From positions 1 through 33,859 of the forward strand of contig NZ_JAFAND010000087.1 in NCBI RefSeq assembly GCF_019232825.1: a DNA stretch of 33,859 nucleotides, given 5' to 3'. A program made the translations under genes and the position numbers. The stretch comes from Paludibacterium sp. Lineage in GTDB: Bacteria > Pseudomonadota > Gammaproteobacteria > Burkholderiales > Chromobacteriaceae. The notes under the pieces are model-generated. The model saw nothing but the letters and a program-made list of their open reading frames with translations, did no database searches and had not been told where the DNA came from. This document shows, one piece after another, positions 8,989 to 17,531 of the stretch (position 1 is the first letter of the stretch; each line of letters starts with the position of its first letter).

Positions 8989-10532
8989 GCGTGGTGGTGC
9001 GACAGGCGGAACGCGCCGACGTGGCCCTGTTGTTGGAGGGAACCTTCCCCTACGTGCGCGGCGGGGTTTCCAGTTGGATCAATCAAATGATCCGCGCTTT
9101 CCCCGATCTGCGCTTCGCCATCGTGTTCATCGGCAGCTCGCCGGATAGTTACGGCGACATGGCCTACGCTTTGCCGGACAACGTGGTCCATATGGAATGC
9201 CACTATCTGTTCGATTTCGGCGCCGACGCGGCCCAGCGCCCGCATAAGCCGAGCGTGCGCGGCGATGCCGCGGCGTTCGAGCTCGTGGCCGAGTTGCACG
9301 GCAAGCTGAAGAGCCCGCAAGGCAAGCACCACGCCAGCAGCGTGCTGCGTCAGGTTATGCCGCTCATGCAACCGGGCGGCAAGCTGTCGGCCGATGTGTT
9401 CGCCCATTCGGACAAGGCCTGGCAATTTTTGACCGACAATTACCGTACCTTCTGCACCGACCCGTCATTCACCGATTATTTCTGGACCGTGCGCATCATG
9501 CACATGTCGATCTGGAAGCTGGCGGCGGTGGCCGAAGGGCTGATTCCGACCAGGATCTACCATACGGTGTCGACCGGTTATGCCGGTCTATTGGGCGCGA
9601 TGCTGCATGAGCGGCGCGGACAGCCGCTGTTGGTGTCAGAGCACGGCATCTACACCAAGGAGCGCAAGATCGATTTGTTCCAGAGCCAGTGGATTCGCGA
9701 CAACCGCAGCGTGTTCGAACGCGATGCCGCGCAGATCGGCTATTTCCGCGACCTGTGGATGCGGTTTTTCATGGCGTTGGGACAAATGTGCTATGACGCC
9801 GCCGACGATATCGTGGCGTTGTATGAGGGTAATCGTCAGCGTCAGATCGGCGACGGCGCGCCGCAGGCGAAGACCTGCACCATTCCCAACGGCATTCAGC
9901 TGGAGCGCTTCGCCCGGCTGCGCGCCGCCCGGCCGGCGGCGGTGCCGCCGGTGTTGTGCCTGATCGGACGCGTGGTGCCGATCAAGGACGTCAAGACCTT
10001 CATCCGCGCCATGCTGACGCTGCTCGACGCGATGCCGGAGGCCGAGGCTTGGATCGCCGGCCCCGACGACGAGGATGAGGATTACGCCAACGAATGCCGC
10101 CGCTTGGTGGCGAGCCTGGGGCTGTCTGACAAGGTCAAGTTCCTGGGGATGCAAAACGTCGAACATTTGCTGCCGCAAATCGGTCTCGTGGTCTTGAGTT
10201 CGATCTCCGAGGCGCTGCCGCTGGTGGTGCTGGAGGGCTTCGCTGCCGGCGTGCCGTCGGTCACCACCGACGTCGGCGCCTGCCGCGAGTTGATCGAAGG
10301 GGCCCCGGGCGACGATGCCAAGCTTGGCGCTGCCGGCGAGGTGGTGCCGATCGCCAATCCCGGGGCCCTGGCCCAGGCGGTGCTGTCGCTGTTGCAAAGC
10401 CCGGAGCGCTGGCATGCCGCGCAGCGCGCCGGGATTGCCCGGGTCGAGCGCTATTACACCCAAACGATGATGGTCGATGCGTACCGCGGGCTGTACGACA
10501 AGCTGCTCGCGCGCGGCGGGGAGGGGGGCTGA
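8985..10532 (+). CDS. pelF: PelF, cytosolic GT4-type glycosyltransferase (Pel polymerase)
   Basis: Retaining GT-B glycosyltransferase that polymerises Pel from a UDP-sugar (UDP-GalNAc in characterised systems). 515 aa against about 507 in Pseudomonas. The N-terminal loop EGTFPYVRGGVSSW (E18 onward) is diagnostic for PelF. The nucleotide-binding half begins around GRVVPIKDVKTF (residue 328) and carries the EX7E signature at E409 and E417, followed by GFAAGVP. The start at 8985 overlaps the pelE stop as ATGA. The longer open frame beginning at 8751 is an out-of-frame reading of pelE. No signal peptide or membrane segment is seen. Confidence 0.94.
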   Translation: MSVVVRQAERADVALLLEGTFPYVRGGVSSWINQMIRAFPDLRFAIVFIGSSPDSYGDMAYALPDNVVHMECHYLFDFGADAAQRPHKPSVRGDAAAFELVAELHGKLKSPQGKHHASSVLRQVMPLMQPGGKLSADVFAHSDKAWQFLTDNYRTFCTDPSFTDYFWTVRIMHMSIWKLAAVAEGLIPTRIYHTVSTGYAGLLGAMLHERRGQPLLVSEHGIYTKERKIDLFQSQWIRDNRSVFERDAAQIGYFRDLWMRFFMALGQMCYDAADDIVALYEGNRQRQIGDGAPQAKTCTIPNGIQLERFARLRAARPAAVPPVLCLIGRVVPIKDVKTFIRAMLTLLDAMPEAEAWIAGPDDEDEDYANECRRLVASLGLSDKVKFLGMQNVEHLLPQIGLVVLSSISEALPLVVLEGFAAGVPSVTTDVGACRELIEGAPGDDAKLGAAGEVVPIANPGALAQAVLSLLQSPERWHAAQRAGIARVERYYTQTMMVDAYRGLYDKLLARGGEGG

Positions 10533-11902
10533 TGGCCGGTATCGGATTCGAATTGCGGCGGATGTTGCGGCGCAATTCGCTCGCGGGGTTGATGCAGGCT
10601 TATGCCTACGCCGGGCTGATCAGTGCCGGACCGTGGATGTTGTCCATCGTGGGCATTCTGCTCATCGGCGTGTTGAGCCTGCCCTTTGTGGTGCCGACGG
10701 TTCTGATCGCCCGGTTCCAGGTCTCGGTCACGTACTTGATCGCCGCGAGTTTGATCCTGACCGGCCCGTTTCAACTGGCTTTCACCCGCTTCACCGCCGA
10801 CAGGTTGTACGAAGAGCGCGAGGATCTGGTGTTGTCCAATTTCCATGGTGTCGTGCTGATCACCAATGGCGTGGCGCTTCTCTTCGGCGTGCCGACCGTG
10901 CTGTGGCTGTTCCCGGGGCAGTCCGGCGTTTACCGCTTGTTCATGCTGAGCGGCTTTGTGATTCTGGCCAATATCTGGATCTCGGCGATCTTTCTGTCCG
11001 GCCTGAAACGCTATATGCACATCCTGCTGGTGTTCCTGGTGGGCTACGGCACCACGGTGGTGGCGTCGCTGGCGCTCAATACGCATGGGCTTGAGGGGTT
11101 GCTGGCCGGATTCGTGCTCGGTCAGGCGGTGCTGCTGTTTGGTTTGGTGCTGCTGATTTACCGCGCCTTTCCCGGCCGCCATTTCATTTCGTTCGAGCTC
11201 TTTCAACGCGGCGGCCGTCACCCCGCGCTGATGGGCATCGGCCTGCTCTATAACCTGGGCATCTGGATCGACAAGCTGATGTTCTGGTACGCGCCCGCCA
11301 CGGGGCAGCAGGTGATCGGTCCGCTGCGCGCCTCGCTGATCTACGACATGCCGGTGTTCCTGGCCTACTTGGCGATCATTCCCGGCATGGCGGTGTTCCT
11401 GATGCGCATCGAAACCGATTTCGTCGAGTATTACGACGCCTTTTACAGCGCCGTGCGCGAGGGCGCCTCGCTGCAACACATCGAGAACGTGCGCAACGGC
11501 ATGGTCGATGCGCTGCGCACCGGCTTGTACGAAATCGCCAAGGTGCAATCGATCGCCGCCATTCTGCTGTTCGCCAGCGGCGCCCAACTGCTGCGCTGGC
11601 TCGGCATCTCGGTGCTGTATTTGCCGCTGTTGCAGGTGGACGTGATCGCCGCCAGTCTGCAGGTCGTGTTGCTCGGCGTGATCAACGTCTTTTTCTATCT
11701 CGACAAGCGCCGGGTGGTGCTGGCGGCGACCGGCGGCTTTTTGCTGTTGAATGTCGTCTTGACCGCCGTGACCCTGGAGCTGAACCCCGCCTGGTATGGC
11801 TATGGCTTCGCCGGCGCCATGCTGATCTCGGTGGTGATCGGGCTCGCCTTGCTGGATTACAAGCTCGACCGGCTGGAATACGAAACCTATATGCTGCAGT
11901 AG
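10532..11902 (+). CDS. pelG: PelG, MOP-superfamily inner-membrane Pel transporter
   Basis: Polytopic protein, 456 aa, the same length as Pseudomonas PelG, which is thought to move the growing polymer across the inner membrane and partners PelD/PelE. The start MAGIGFELRRMLRRNS is typical of PelG. About twelve hydrophobic segments follow, with an FxSGLKRYMHILLVF region mid-protein and a short tail rich in charged residues (LDYKLDRLEYETYMLQ). The ATG overlaps the pelF stop by one base (TGATG). This is the last pel gene; no convincing intrinsic terminator is visible in the 112 bases after it. Confidence 0.92.
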   Translation: MAGIGFELRRMLRRNSLAGLMQAYAYAGLISAGPWMLSIVGILLIGVLSLPFVVPTVLIARFQVSVTYLIAASLILTGPFQLAFTRFTADRLYEEREDLVLSNFHGVVLITNGVALLFGVPTVLWLFPGQSGVYRLFMLSGFVILANIWISAIFLSGLKRYMHILLVFLVGYGTTVVASLALNTHGLEGLLAGFVLGQAVLLFGLVLLIYRAFPGRHFISFELFQRGGRHPALMGIGLLYNLGIWIDKLMFWYAPATGQQVIGPLRASLIYDMPVFLAYLAIIPGMAVFLMRIETDFVEYYDAFYSAVREGASLQHIENVRNGMVDALRTGLYEIAKVQSIAAILLFASGAQLLRWLGISVLYLPLLQVDVIAASLQVVLLGVINVFFYLDKRRVVLAATGGFLLLNVVLTAVTLELNPAWYGYGFAGAMLISVVIGLALLDYKLDRLEYETYMLQ

Positions 11903-12014
11903 TGTCTGTTGGCTTTCGTTAAGCGCTTCGTGTGGCTAGCTGTGTGTTTTTTGTATATAGTCGCGCGATGCGCTGAGCCAGAACCACCCTTACGGATAGC
12001 CTCCAACGGAAAAA

Positions 12015-13682
12015 ATGCGAAACAGTTTTACCCCGACCTCGTCGTCCAATGATTTCCCCGCCGTGCCTCTGGCGCTGTTCCTGATTCTCTGTCTTGTCTG
12101 GCTGTTGCCGGGCCTGATCGGTCATGAGCCGTGGAAGCCGGACGAGGCCTATACCTTCGGCTTGGTGCGCCATATCGCTGCGACCGGCGATTGGGTGGTG
12201 CCGACGCTGGCCGGCGAGCCGTTCCTGGAAAAACCGCCGCTGTTCTTCATCAGCGCGAGCCTGCTGATGCAGGCGTTCAGTGCTTGGCTCAACCCGGCCG
12301 ACGCCGCGCGCCTGGCTGCCGGCCTTTGGATGGCCGTCGCTTTCGGCGGCCTGGCGTTAGCGGCGCGGAGCCTGTTTGGCGCGTTTGCCGGCCGCTGGGC
12401 CGTCATTCTGCTGCTGGGGTGTGTGGGCTTGCCGCTGCGCGCCCATCAGATGATTACCGATACCGCGTTGTTCGCCGGTTTCAGCTGGGGGATGGCGGGG
12501 CTGTGCATGGCGCGGCAGCGCCCGGGACTCGGCGGGATATTGCTGGGCGCCGGCGGCGCGGTGGCCTTCCTCAGCAAAGGGCTGCTCGGGCCTGGCTGTC
12601 TTGGGGTGAGTGCGGTGGGGCTTTTGGCGCTGCGGGATTATCGCAACCGGGCTTATCTCAAAACCTTGTTCTTGGCGCTGATCGTCGGTGTGCCGCTACC
12701 GCTCTGGTGGGCGCTGAGCCTGTATCGTCACGACCCGGCGCTGTTTTGGACGTGGCTTAGCGCCAACAACTTCGGCCGCTTCAGCGGCAAGTCGCATCTT
12801 GGCCCGCACGCGCAGCGGTTGTTTTATTTCCGCACGCTGCCATGGTATGGCTTCCCGGCCTGGCCGTTGGCGCTGTGGGCAGCTTGGCTCGCCTGGCGCG
12901 GCCGCCTGTCCGCCACCGCCGACACGTTGCGCGCGCCGGCGATGTTGTTGCTGGTGACCTTCGCGGTGCTGAGCGCGTCGGCCGACGCGCGCGAGCTGTA
13001 CACGATGCCGCTGCTGGCGCCGATTGTGTTGCTGGCGGTCGGCGCGCTGCCCGCCGGCAGCGGCGGCGGCTGGCGTTGGGCGTCGGGCTTCGCCACGGGG
13101 CTGTGCCTGCTGAAACTGGTGTTGCTGGTCACCGCGGCGGTCGCTTTGTCCAGCGGCCATCCGGCAGGCCTGTTGCACTGGCTGCAGCGGCGCCACCTGG
13201 GCGAAGGCCCGCTGGCCTGGCACCCGATCACTTGGTTGGCCTTTGGGGTGATCCTACTGGTGGTTGCCCTGCTATGGCGCCGTATCCCGGCGCCGTCCGC
13301 CCAAGGCTTTGTCTGGCGCTGGAGTTTGAGTCTGACGTTGACGTGGGGCGTGTTGGCGACGTTGTGGCTGCCGGCGTTGGATTACACCAAGAGCTATCAA
13401 GCGACCTTTAGCCCACTGGCGCCGCGCCTGCAGGTCATTCGCGCCGCGGGCGGCTGCGTGGCGAGCCTGGGCCTGGGCGAGCCGCAGCGCGCGTTGTTGG
13501 AGTATTACGCCGATTTCCGCACGCTCAGGCTGGAGACGCAACCCGCGGCGCACCAATGCCGCTGGCTGCTGGTGCAGACCTTGCACGACCAGCTGCCGCC
13601 GTTGCCGCCGAGCACGCTGGTGCTGACCACGCAGCGCCCCGGCGACGACGAAGAGCGTTTCTATTTGTACCGGCTGCTGTAG
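12015..13682 (+). CDS. ArnT/GT39-type polytopic glycosyltransferase
   Basis: 555 aa membrane glycosyltransferase of the PMT/ArnT (GT-C) superfamily, which takes sugars from lipid-phosphate donors on the outer face of the inner membrane. The first membrane helix (about residues 18-36) is followed by the diagnostic periplasmic loop HEPWKPDEA, with catalytic-type D43-E44, and then by FLEKPPLFF. About ten to twelve further hydrophobic segments precede a soluble C-terminal part. Acceptor and sugar cannot be read from sequence; lipid A aminoarabinose transfer is one possibility, but no arn genes are present here. It starts 112 bases after pelG, so it is likely a separate unit or a loosely coupled tail of the pel operon. 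Confidence 0.82.
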   Translation: MRNSFTPTSSSNDFPAVPLALFLILCLVWLLPGLIGHEPWKPDEAYTFGLVRHIAATGDWVVPTLAGEPFLEKPPLFFISASLLMQAFSAWLNPADAARLAAGLWMAVAFGGLALAARSLFGAFAGRWAVILLLGCVGLPLRAHQMITDTALFAGFSWGMAGLCMARQRPGLGGILLGAGGAVAFLSKGLLGPGCLGVSAVGLLALRDYRNRAYLKTLFLALIVGVPLPLWWALSLYRHDPALFWTWLSANNFGRFSGKSHLGPHAQRLFYFRTLPWYGFPAWPLALWAAWLAWRGRLSATADTLRAPAMLLLVTFAVLSASADARELYTMPLLAPIVLLAVGALPAGSGGGWRWASGFATGLCLLKLVLLVTAAVALSSGHPAGLLHWLQRRHLGEGPLAWHPITWLAFGVILLVVALLWRRIPAPSAQGFVWRWSLSLTLTWGVLATLWLPALDYTKSYQATFSPLAPRLQVIRAAGGCVASLGLGEPQRALLEYYADFRTLRLETQPAAHQCRWLLVQTLHDQLPPLPPSTLVLTTQRPGDDEERFYLYRLL

Positions 13683-13688
13683 TAGAAC

Positions 13689-13813
13689 CGCTAGCAAGCC
13701 ACATTTCGCACTTGGGTAGTGTGCGTTCGCAAAGCAACGCACGGCCCCAGAGCCCACACAAGCCGTGCATTGCCTGCGGCGAATGCATGCTACAAGACTT
13801 GTGCGCATGTCTT
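13689..13813. repeat. Solo copy of the palindromic repeat found in tandem at 30790-31354
   Basis: Diverged single unit between the GT39 gene and hmuV. It begins with CGCTAGCAAGCCACATTTCGC-like sequence matching the left end of the array. The core TTGGGTAG starts at 13712, then a GTGCGTT/AACGCAC hairpin, the CGTGCATT/AATGCA(T)G hairpin, and CTACAAGACTTGTGCGCATG at the end. Its right edge runs up to the hmuV stop codon. It may act as a bidirectional terminator between the two converging genes. Confidence 0.85.
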
Positions 13814-13832
13814 CGGCGGCGTCAGGCCGCCG
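13814..13832. terminator. Hairpin overlapping the hmuV stop codon
   Basis: Perfect 7-bp stem CGGCGGC / GCCGCCG around a five-base loop (13821-13825) that contains most of the hmuV stop codon. There is no U-tract on either strand, so it is at best a rho-dependent or pausing structure; the adjoining palindromic repeat could add to it. Confidence 0.35.
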
Positions 13833-14586
13833 GCAGCCACGCCACGCGTCCGTCGCTGGCGTGGGCTTGCGCAAACGGCAGTCCGTACAACTTCCGCAGC
13901 ATCTCCGCTTGTAGCGCCGCGGCCGGCAAATCGCCGGCCAGCCGGCCCTCTTTGAGCAGCAATAACCGATCGAAATAGCGCATCGCGTGGTTGATGTCGT
14001 GCAACACGGCCACCACCGCGTGGCCGCGTTCGCGCGCGAAGCCGTCGAGTTGACGCGACAGGCGGTGTTGCAGCCCCGGGTCGAGCGCCGAGAGCGGCTC
14101 GTCGACCAGGATCAAGCCGGGGGCCGTATCCCATAGCTGGGCGAATACCCGCGCCAAGTGCACTCGCGCCGCCTCGCCGCCGGATAGCGTGTCGATGCGC
14201 CGCGCGAGCAGATGCTCGCAGGCCGCCTGGCGCGCGGCGGCGGTGACGACGGCATCGGCGGATGACGCGTCGTCGCCCAGGCGGCCCAGCGCGATGACCA
14301 GATCGGCGCGCAGACCGAACGCCACCTGATGCGACTGCGGCAGCACGCCGCGGCGCCGGCTCAGGGCGGCGGGCGTCCAGCGCGATAGACAGCGGCCGTC
14401 CAGACGCACACTGTCTGCCGGCAAGTCGAATTCCCCCGCCATCAGCCGCAGCAGGCTGGATTTGCCGGCGCCGCTGGGGCCGAGGATCGCCACGCGTTCG
14501 CCTGGGCCGATCGCCAGGCTGAAGGGGCCGATCTCCTGTCCGGGCCTGGCCAGCCGGCAGTGTTGCAGTTGCAGCAGAATATCCAT
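13822..14586 (-). CDS. hmuV: HmuV, haem ABC transporter ATPase
   Basis: ATP-binding subunit that energises haem import across the inner membrane. 254 aa, the usual HmuV size. Walker A is GPSGAGKS (36-43), the ABC signature LSGGE is at 134-138, and Walker B is LILVDEP with D162 and E163; the D-loop SALD follows. The start lies 3 bases after the hmuU stop. It is the last gene of the five-gene operon read from the receptor promoter near 19770. The C-terminal codons abut the solo palindromic repeat. Confidence 0.92.
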   Translation of the reverse strand: MDILLQLQHCRLARPGQEIGPFSLAIGPGERVAILGPSGAGKSSLLRLMAGEFDLPADSVRLDGRCLSRWTPAALSRRRGVLPQSHQVAFGLRADLVIALGRLGDDASSADAVVTAAARQAACEHLLARRIDTLSGGEAARVHLARVFAQLWDTAPGLILVDEPLSALDPGLQHRLSRQLDGFARERGHAVVAVLHDINHAMRYFDRLLLLKEGRLAGDLPAAALQAEMLRKLYGLPFAQAHASDGRVAWLPAA

Positions 14587-14589
14587 GGT

Positions 14590-15594
14590 TCAGTTCCGTT
14601 GGGCCGCGTGCGCGTGGAGCAGCGATAGAAAGAACGGCACCCCCAATAACGCGCTGAACAAGCCGACCGGCATGTCCGCGGGAGCCGCCAGCGAGCGTGC
14701 CAGCGTGTCGGCCAACAGCAGCAATAGCGCGCCGATCAGCATGGCGAGCCTGGCGCTCTGGCGTTGATCTGCGCCGGCAAGCCGGCGGGCGATGTGCGGC
14801 GCGATCAGCCCGATGAAGCCGATCATGCCGCACCAGGCCACGGCGATGCCGGCCAATAGCGCCACGCGCAGCACCACGGCGCCGCGCAGCCGGGCGACCG
14901 ACACGCCGAGGTGGCCGGCCACCGCCTCGCCCAGCGCCAGCGCATTGAGCTGGCCATTGAGGCGGGTCAGACGCCAGAGGCAGGGGACGATGATCAGCGC
15001 CATCAGCCCCGTCAGCGTCCAATTGGCGGCGGCGAGCGAGCCGAGCGTCCAGAACGACAGGCTGCGCAGCTGCTCATCGTCGGCCAGGTAGGTGCATAGC
15101 CCGACCACCGCGCCGGCGAGGGCGTTCAGCGCGATGCCGCAGAGCAATAGACCGGCGAGCGAACCCGGCGCCAGCCAGCGCGCTAGCCGCTCAAGCCCCA
15201 GGCACACGCCGAGCGCGCCGGCGAACGCCGCCACCGGCAGCAACAACAGGCGCGGGCCGGGCGGCAGCGCGAGCTCCGCCGCGAGTACGATGCACAATGC
15301 CGCGGCGCAGGCGGCGCCGCTGGTGACGCCCAAGAGACCGGGGTCCGCCAGCGGGTTGCGGAACAGTCCCTGCGTCAACGAGCCGGCGAGCCCCAGCGCC
15401 GCGCCGACCAATAGCGCGAAGGCCAGGCGCGGCAGGCGCAATTGCCACAGCACCCAGCCGCTGCCGGTCAACGGGCCGTTAAACGGCGCGAGCCAGTCGC
15501 GCCATCGGATGGCGACGGCGCCATACTGCGCGCACAAGAGCACCAGGATCAGGGTGGTCGCGCCGAGCGCCAGCGCATGGTGGCGCGCGCTCAT
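14590..15594 (-). CDS. hmuU: HmuU, haem ABC transporter permease (FecCD family)
   Basis: 334 aa inner-membrane permease of the BtuC/FecCD family with about ten hydrophobic segments. Family-like stretches include LRLPRLAFALLVGAALGLAG and GVTSGAACAAAL near the N-terminal third and GMIGFIGLIAPHIAR toward the C-terminus, the last being the loop that contacts the ATPase. The start overlaps the hmuT stop by 4 bases (ATGA), so the two are coupled. It works with HmuT and HmuV. Confidence 0.92.
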   Translation of the reverse strand: MSARHHALALGATTLILVLLCAQYGAVAIRWRDWLAPFNGPLTGSGWVLWQLRLPRLAFALLVGAALGLAGSLTQGLFRNPLADPGLLGVTSGAACAAALCIVLAAELALPPGPRLLLLPVAAFAGALGVCLGLERLARWLAPGSLAGLLLCGIALNALAGAVVGLCTYLADDEQLRSLSFWTLGSLAAANWTLTGLMALIIVPCLWRLTRLNGQLNALALGEAVAGHLGVSVARLRGAVVLRVALLAGIAVAWCGMIGFIGLIAPHIARRLAGADQRQSARLAMLIGALLLLLADTLARSLAAPADMPVGLFSALLGVPFFLSLLHAHAAQRN

Positions 15595-16466
15595 GCCGGC
15601 GGCTCCGCGCGCAGACGTTCGGCCAGTTGCGCCACCGCCTGCGGCAGCCTCGGTCCGAAGCCAAGCAGTTGCAAGGCGTCTTGTGCCAGTACCCGGCGCT
15701 TTTTACCCGCGGGTGTCTGCGCTACGCCCGGTAGGTGCAGGATGCCGTCGATGCCGCCGGCTGCGGCGAGCCCCTGATCGGTCAGTAGCAGCGCGTCGGG
15801 CCGGGCGGCCACGACGGCTTCGGCCGACAAGGGCTTGTAGCCGTTAAACCCAGAGAGCGCGTTGACCGCGCCGGCATAGCGCAGCATCGCGTCGGCGGCG
15901 GTGTCGCCGCCGGCGACCAGCCACTGCCCCGGCGTGGTGGCGAGAATGAACAGGACGCGCGGCGGCGGCGGTGTTTGCGCCAGGCGTGCCTGCAGCGCTT
16001 GCCAATCGCGGCTGAGCGTGGCCGCGAGCCGCGCCGCCGGCGCGTCGAGACCGGTCAGCCGCCCGACCTGCGCCACGCGCGAGAGCAGGCCCTCGTAGCG
16101 ATGATTGGCCGCGAGCACGTGCACCGGCACGCCGGCGGCGGCGACTGTGCGCAGCACGGCCGGCGGCCCGGCGTCCTCGCTCGCCAGCACCGCGGTGGGC
16201 GCGAGCGACAACAGGCCTTCGGCCGACAGCGTGCGCGCGTAGCCGACGCTGGGCAGCTTCTGAGCGGCGGCGGGATAGCGCGAGGTGGTGTCGACGCCGA
16301 CCAATAGGCGTTCACCGCCCAGCGCGTAGACGATCTCGGTGAGCGCGCCGCCGACGCAAATCAGGCGGGGCGCGCCGGCGGCGCCGGCTCGTGGGACGCA
16401 GAGCCCCACGCCGAACGCCGCCATGCTCTTGAGCAGCGTGCGCCGCAATGGTGTCAAGCTTGGCAT
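15591..16466 (-). CDS. hmuT: HmuT, periplasmic haem-binding protein
   Basis: Periplasmic substrate-binding protein that passes haem from the receptor to HmuUV. The start at 16466 gives 291 aa with an export signal (MPSLTPLRRTLLKS, then a hydrophobic stretch ending near AGAAG). The RRTLLK stretch resembles a twin-arginine signal. The mature part has the two-lobe TroA/FecB fold, with PRLICVGGALTEIVYALG at its start. Y76 in the conserved PSVGYARTLSAEG loop corresponds to the tyrosine that ligands haem in ShuT/PhuT. The start overlaps the hmuS 3' end by 13 bases. The longer open frame to 16934 is antisense noise within hmuS. Confidence 0.9.
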   Translation of the reverse strand: MPSLTPLRRTLLKSMAAFGVGLCVPRAGAAGAPRLICVGGALTEIVYALGGERLLVGVDTTSRYPAAAQKLPSVGYARTLSAEGLLSLAPTAVLASEDAGPPAVLRTVAAAGVPVHVLAANHRYEGLLSRVAQVGRLTGLDAPAARLAATLSRDWQALQARLAQTPPPPRVLFILATTPGQWLVAGGDTAADAMLRYAGAVNALSGFNGYKPLSAEAVVAARPDALLLTDQGLAAAGGIDGILHLPGVAQTPAGKKRRVLAQDALQLLGFGPRLPQAVAQLAERLRAEPPA

Positions 16467-17521
16467 GGTTCGGCCTCTTCCTGCAGCCAGGCAAGCAGCG
16501 CGCGCCAATCTTCCCGCTCGCGGACGCCGGGTTTGCGCACGCCGAACAGCATGGCGACGGTCTTGCCCTCGGCGTTGAACAACTCCAGCGACGACACCAG
16601 GCCATCGCGGGTGGGTTTGCGCACGAGCCATGCGTCGGTGACGCGGTCCTGGCGCAGATGCAAGTTGAAGCCCTCGTCCATGACGTTGATCCATGCCCCT
16701 TGCACGAACACCCGTTTCACCGGGCCGCTGTGAATCTGAATCGTGCCCGGGTTGCCGGTGAATACCATGATCGGTACGCCGCGCCGGGCGGCTTCCGACA
16801 ACAGCAGCGTGATGGCGTTCGGTGCCAGCGCGCTGGCGAAACGCGGTTCCGCCAGCCGCAGCGCTTGACGGCGCGAGACGCCGAACCGCTTGAGCAGCGC
16901 GAAAAAATCGTGCGTGTCGCGCAATGAGGCCCACGCGTGGCAGAGCCCGGCAACGTCGACTTGCGCGTCGGGGCGTTCCGCTTCGGCGAGCGGGCGCCGC
17001 TGCGGCGCCAAGCCCGGCGCTTGGCTTGCGTGCGTGAAACGGGCAACCAGATCGTTCCAGCCGGCGGCATCGGTGCTGGTCCGGCGGAAAATCTTGTGCA
17101 CGGCGTCACCATACCGGTCGTAGAACTGTAGGCTCTGCTGTGGCGCGCCGCAGCCGGTGTCTTCCACGGCATAGCCGTGGGCCCAGGCGGTGAAGAATAG
17201 CCGTAGGTCGATGGCCTCGCCCAACACCAGACCGGTGGCGCCGTCATGGCTGAACGGCCGGTAGACGCCGAGTTTTTCGTGCACGCAGTCGTCGTTGCGG
17301 GTCAAGGCCAGTACGTTGCCGAGCATGGCGAGTTTGGCGAAGAGCGCCGGCCAATCGGCGTGCAGTACGGTGGCGTGCAGCGCCGCCGGCGCGGCGGCGC
17401 CGACGTGCGCGGCGACGAGTTCGCCTTCGCTGAGTCCCAACTCGGTCGCGACGTCGCGTTGCCGGGCGCCGTGTTGCCGGCGCGCCTGGGCAACGTGCTG
17501 TCGGAGAATGGCGTAGTCCAT
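16454..17521 (-). CDS. hmuS: HmuS/ChuS family cytoplasmic haem-utilisation protein
   Basis: 355 aa protein of the HemS/ChuS/PhuS family, which binds incoming haem in the cytoplasm and either degrades it or hands it on. The family's duplicated architecture is visible. The N-terminal half starts with ARQRDVATELGLSEGELVAAHVG and has an ALTRNDDCVHEKLGVY stretch. The second half has VFTGNPGTIQIHSGPVKR and VMDEGFNLHLRQDRV, a typical ChuS signature. The ATG at 17521 is preceded by AAAGGA, 10 bases after the receptor stop; the open frame upstream to 17593 overlaps the receptor and is not used. No signal peptide. Confidence 0.91.
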   Translation of the reverse strand: MDYAILRQHVAQARRQHGARQRDVATELGLSEGELVAAHVGAAAPAALHATVLHADWPALFAKLAMLGNVLALTRNDDCVHEKLGVYRPFSHDGATGLVLGEAIDLRLFFTAWAHGYAVEDTGCGAPQQSLQFYDRYGDAVHKIFRRTSTDAAGWNDLVARFTHASQAPGLAPQRRPLAEAERPDAQVDVAGLCHAWASLRDTHDFFALLKRFGVSRRQALRLAEPRFASALAPNAITLLLSEAARRGVPIMVFTGNPGTIQIHSGPVKRVFVQGAWINVMDEGFNLHLRQDRVTDAWLVRKPTRDGLVSSLELFNAEGKTVAMLFGVRKPGVREREDWRALLAWLQEEAEPCQA

Positions 17522-17531
17522 GGCGGTTCCT

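Noticed and set aside
10454-11587. 377-codon minus-strand open frame opposite pelG
   Set aside because: Gln/His/Arg-rich shadow of a polytopic membrane protein gene, with no domain or start signal.
11903-12014. Terminator for the pel operon
   Set aside because: There is a T-rich stretch (around 11947-11952) and small palindromes such as AAGCGCTT and GCTAGC, but no hairpin with a convincing stem directly before the T-run.
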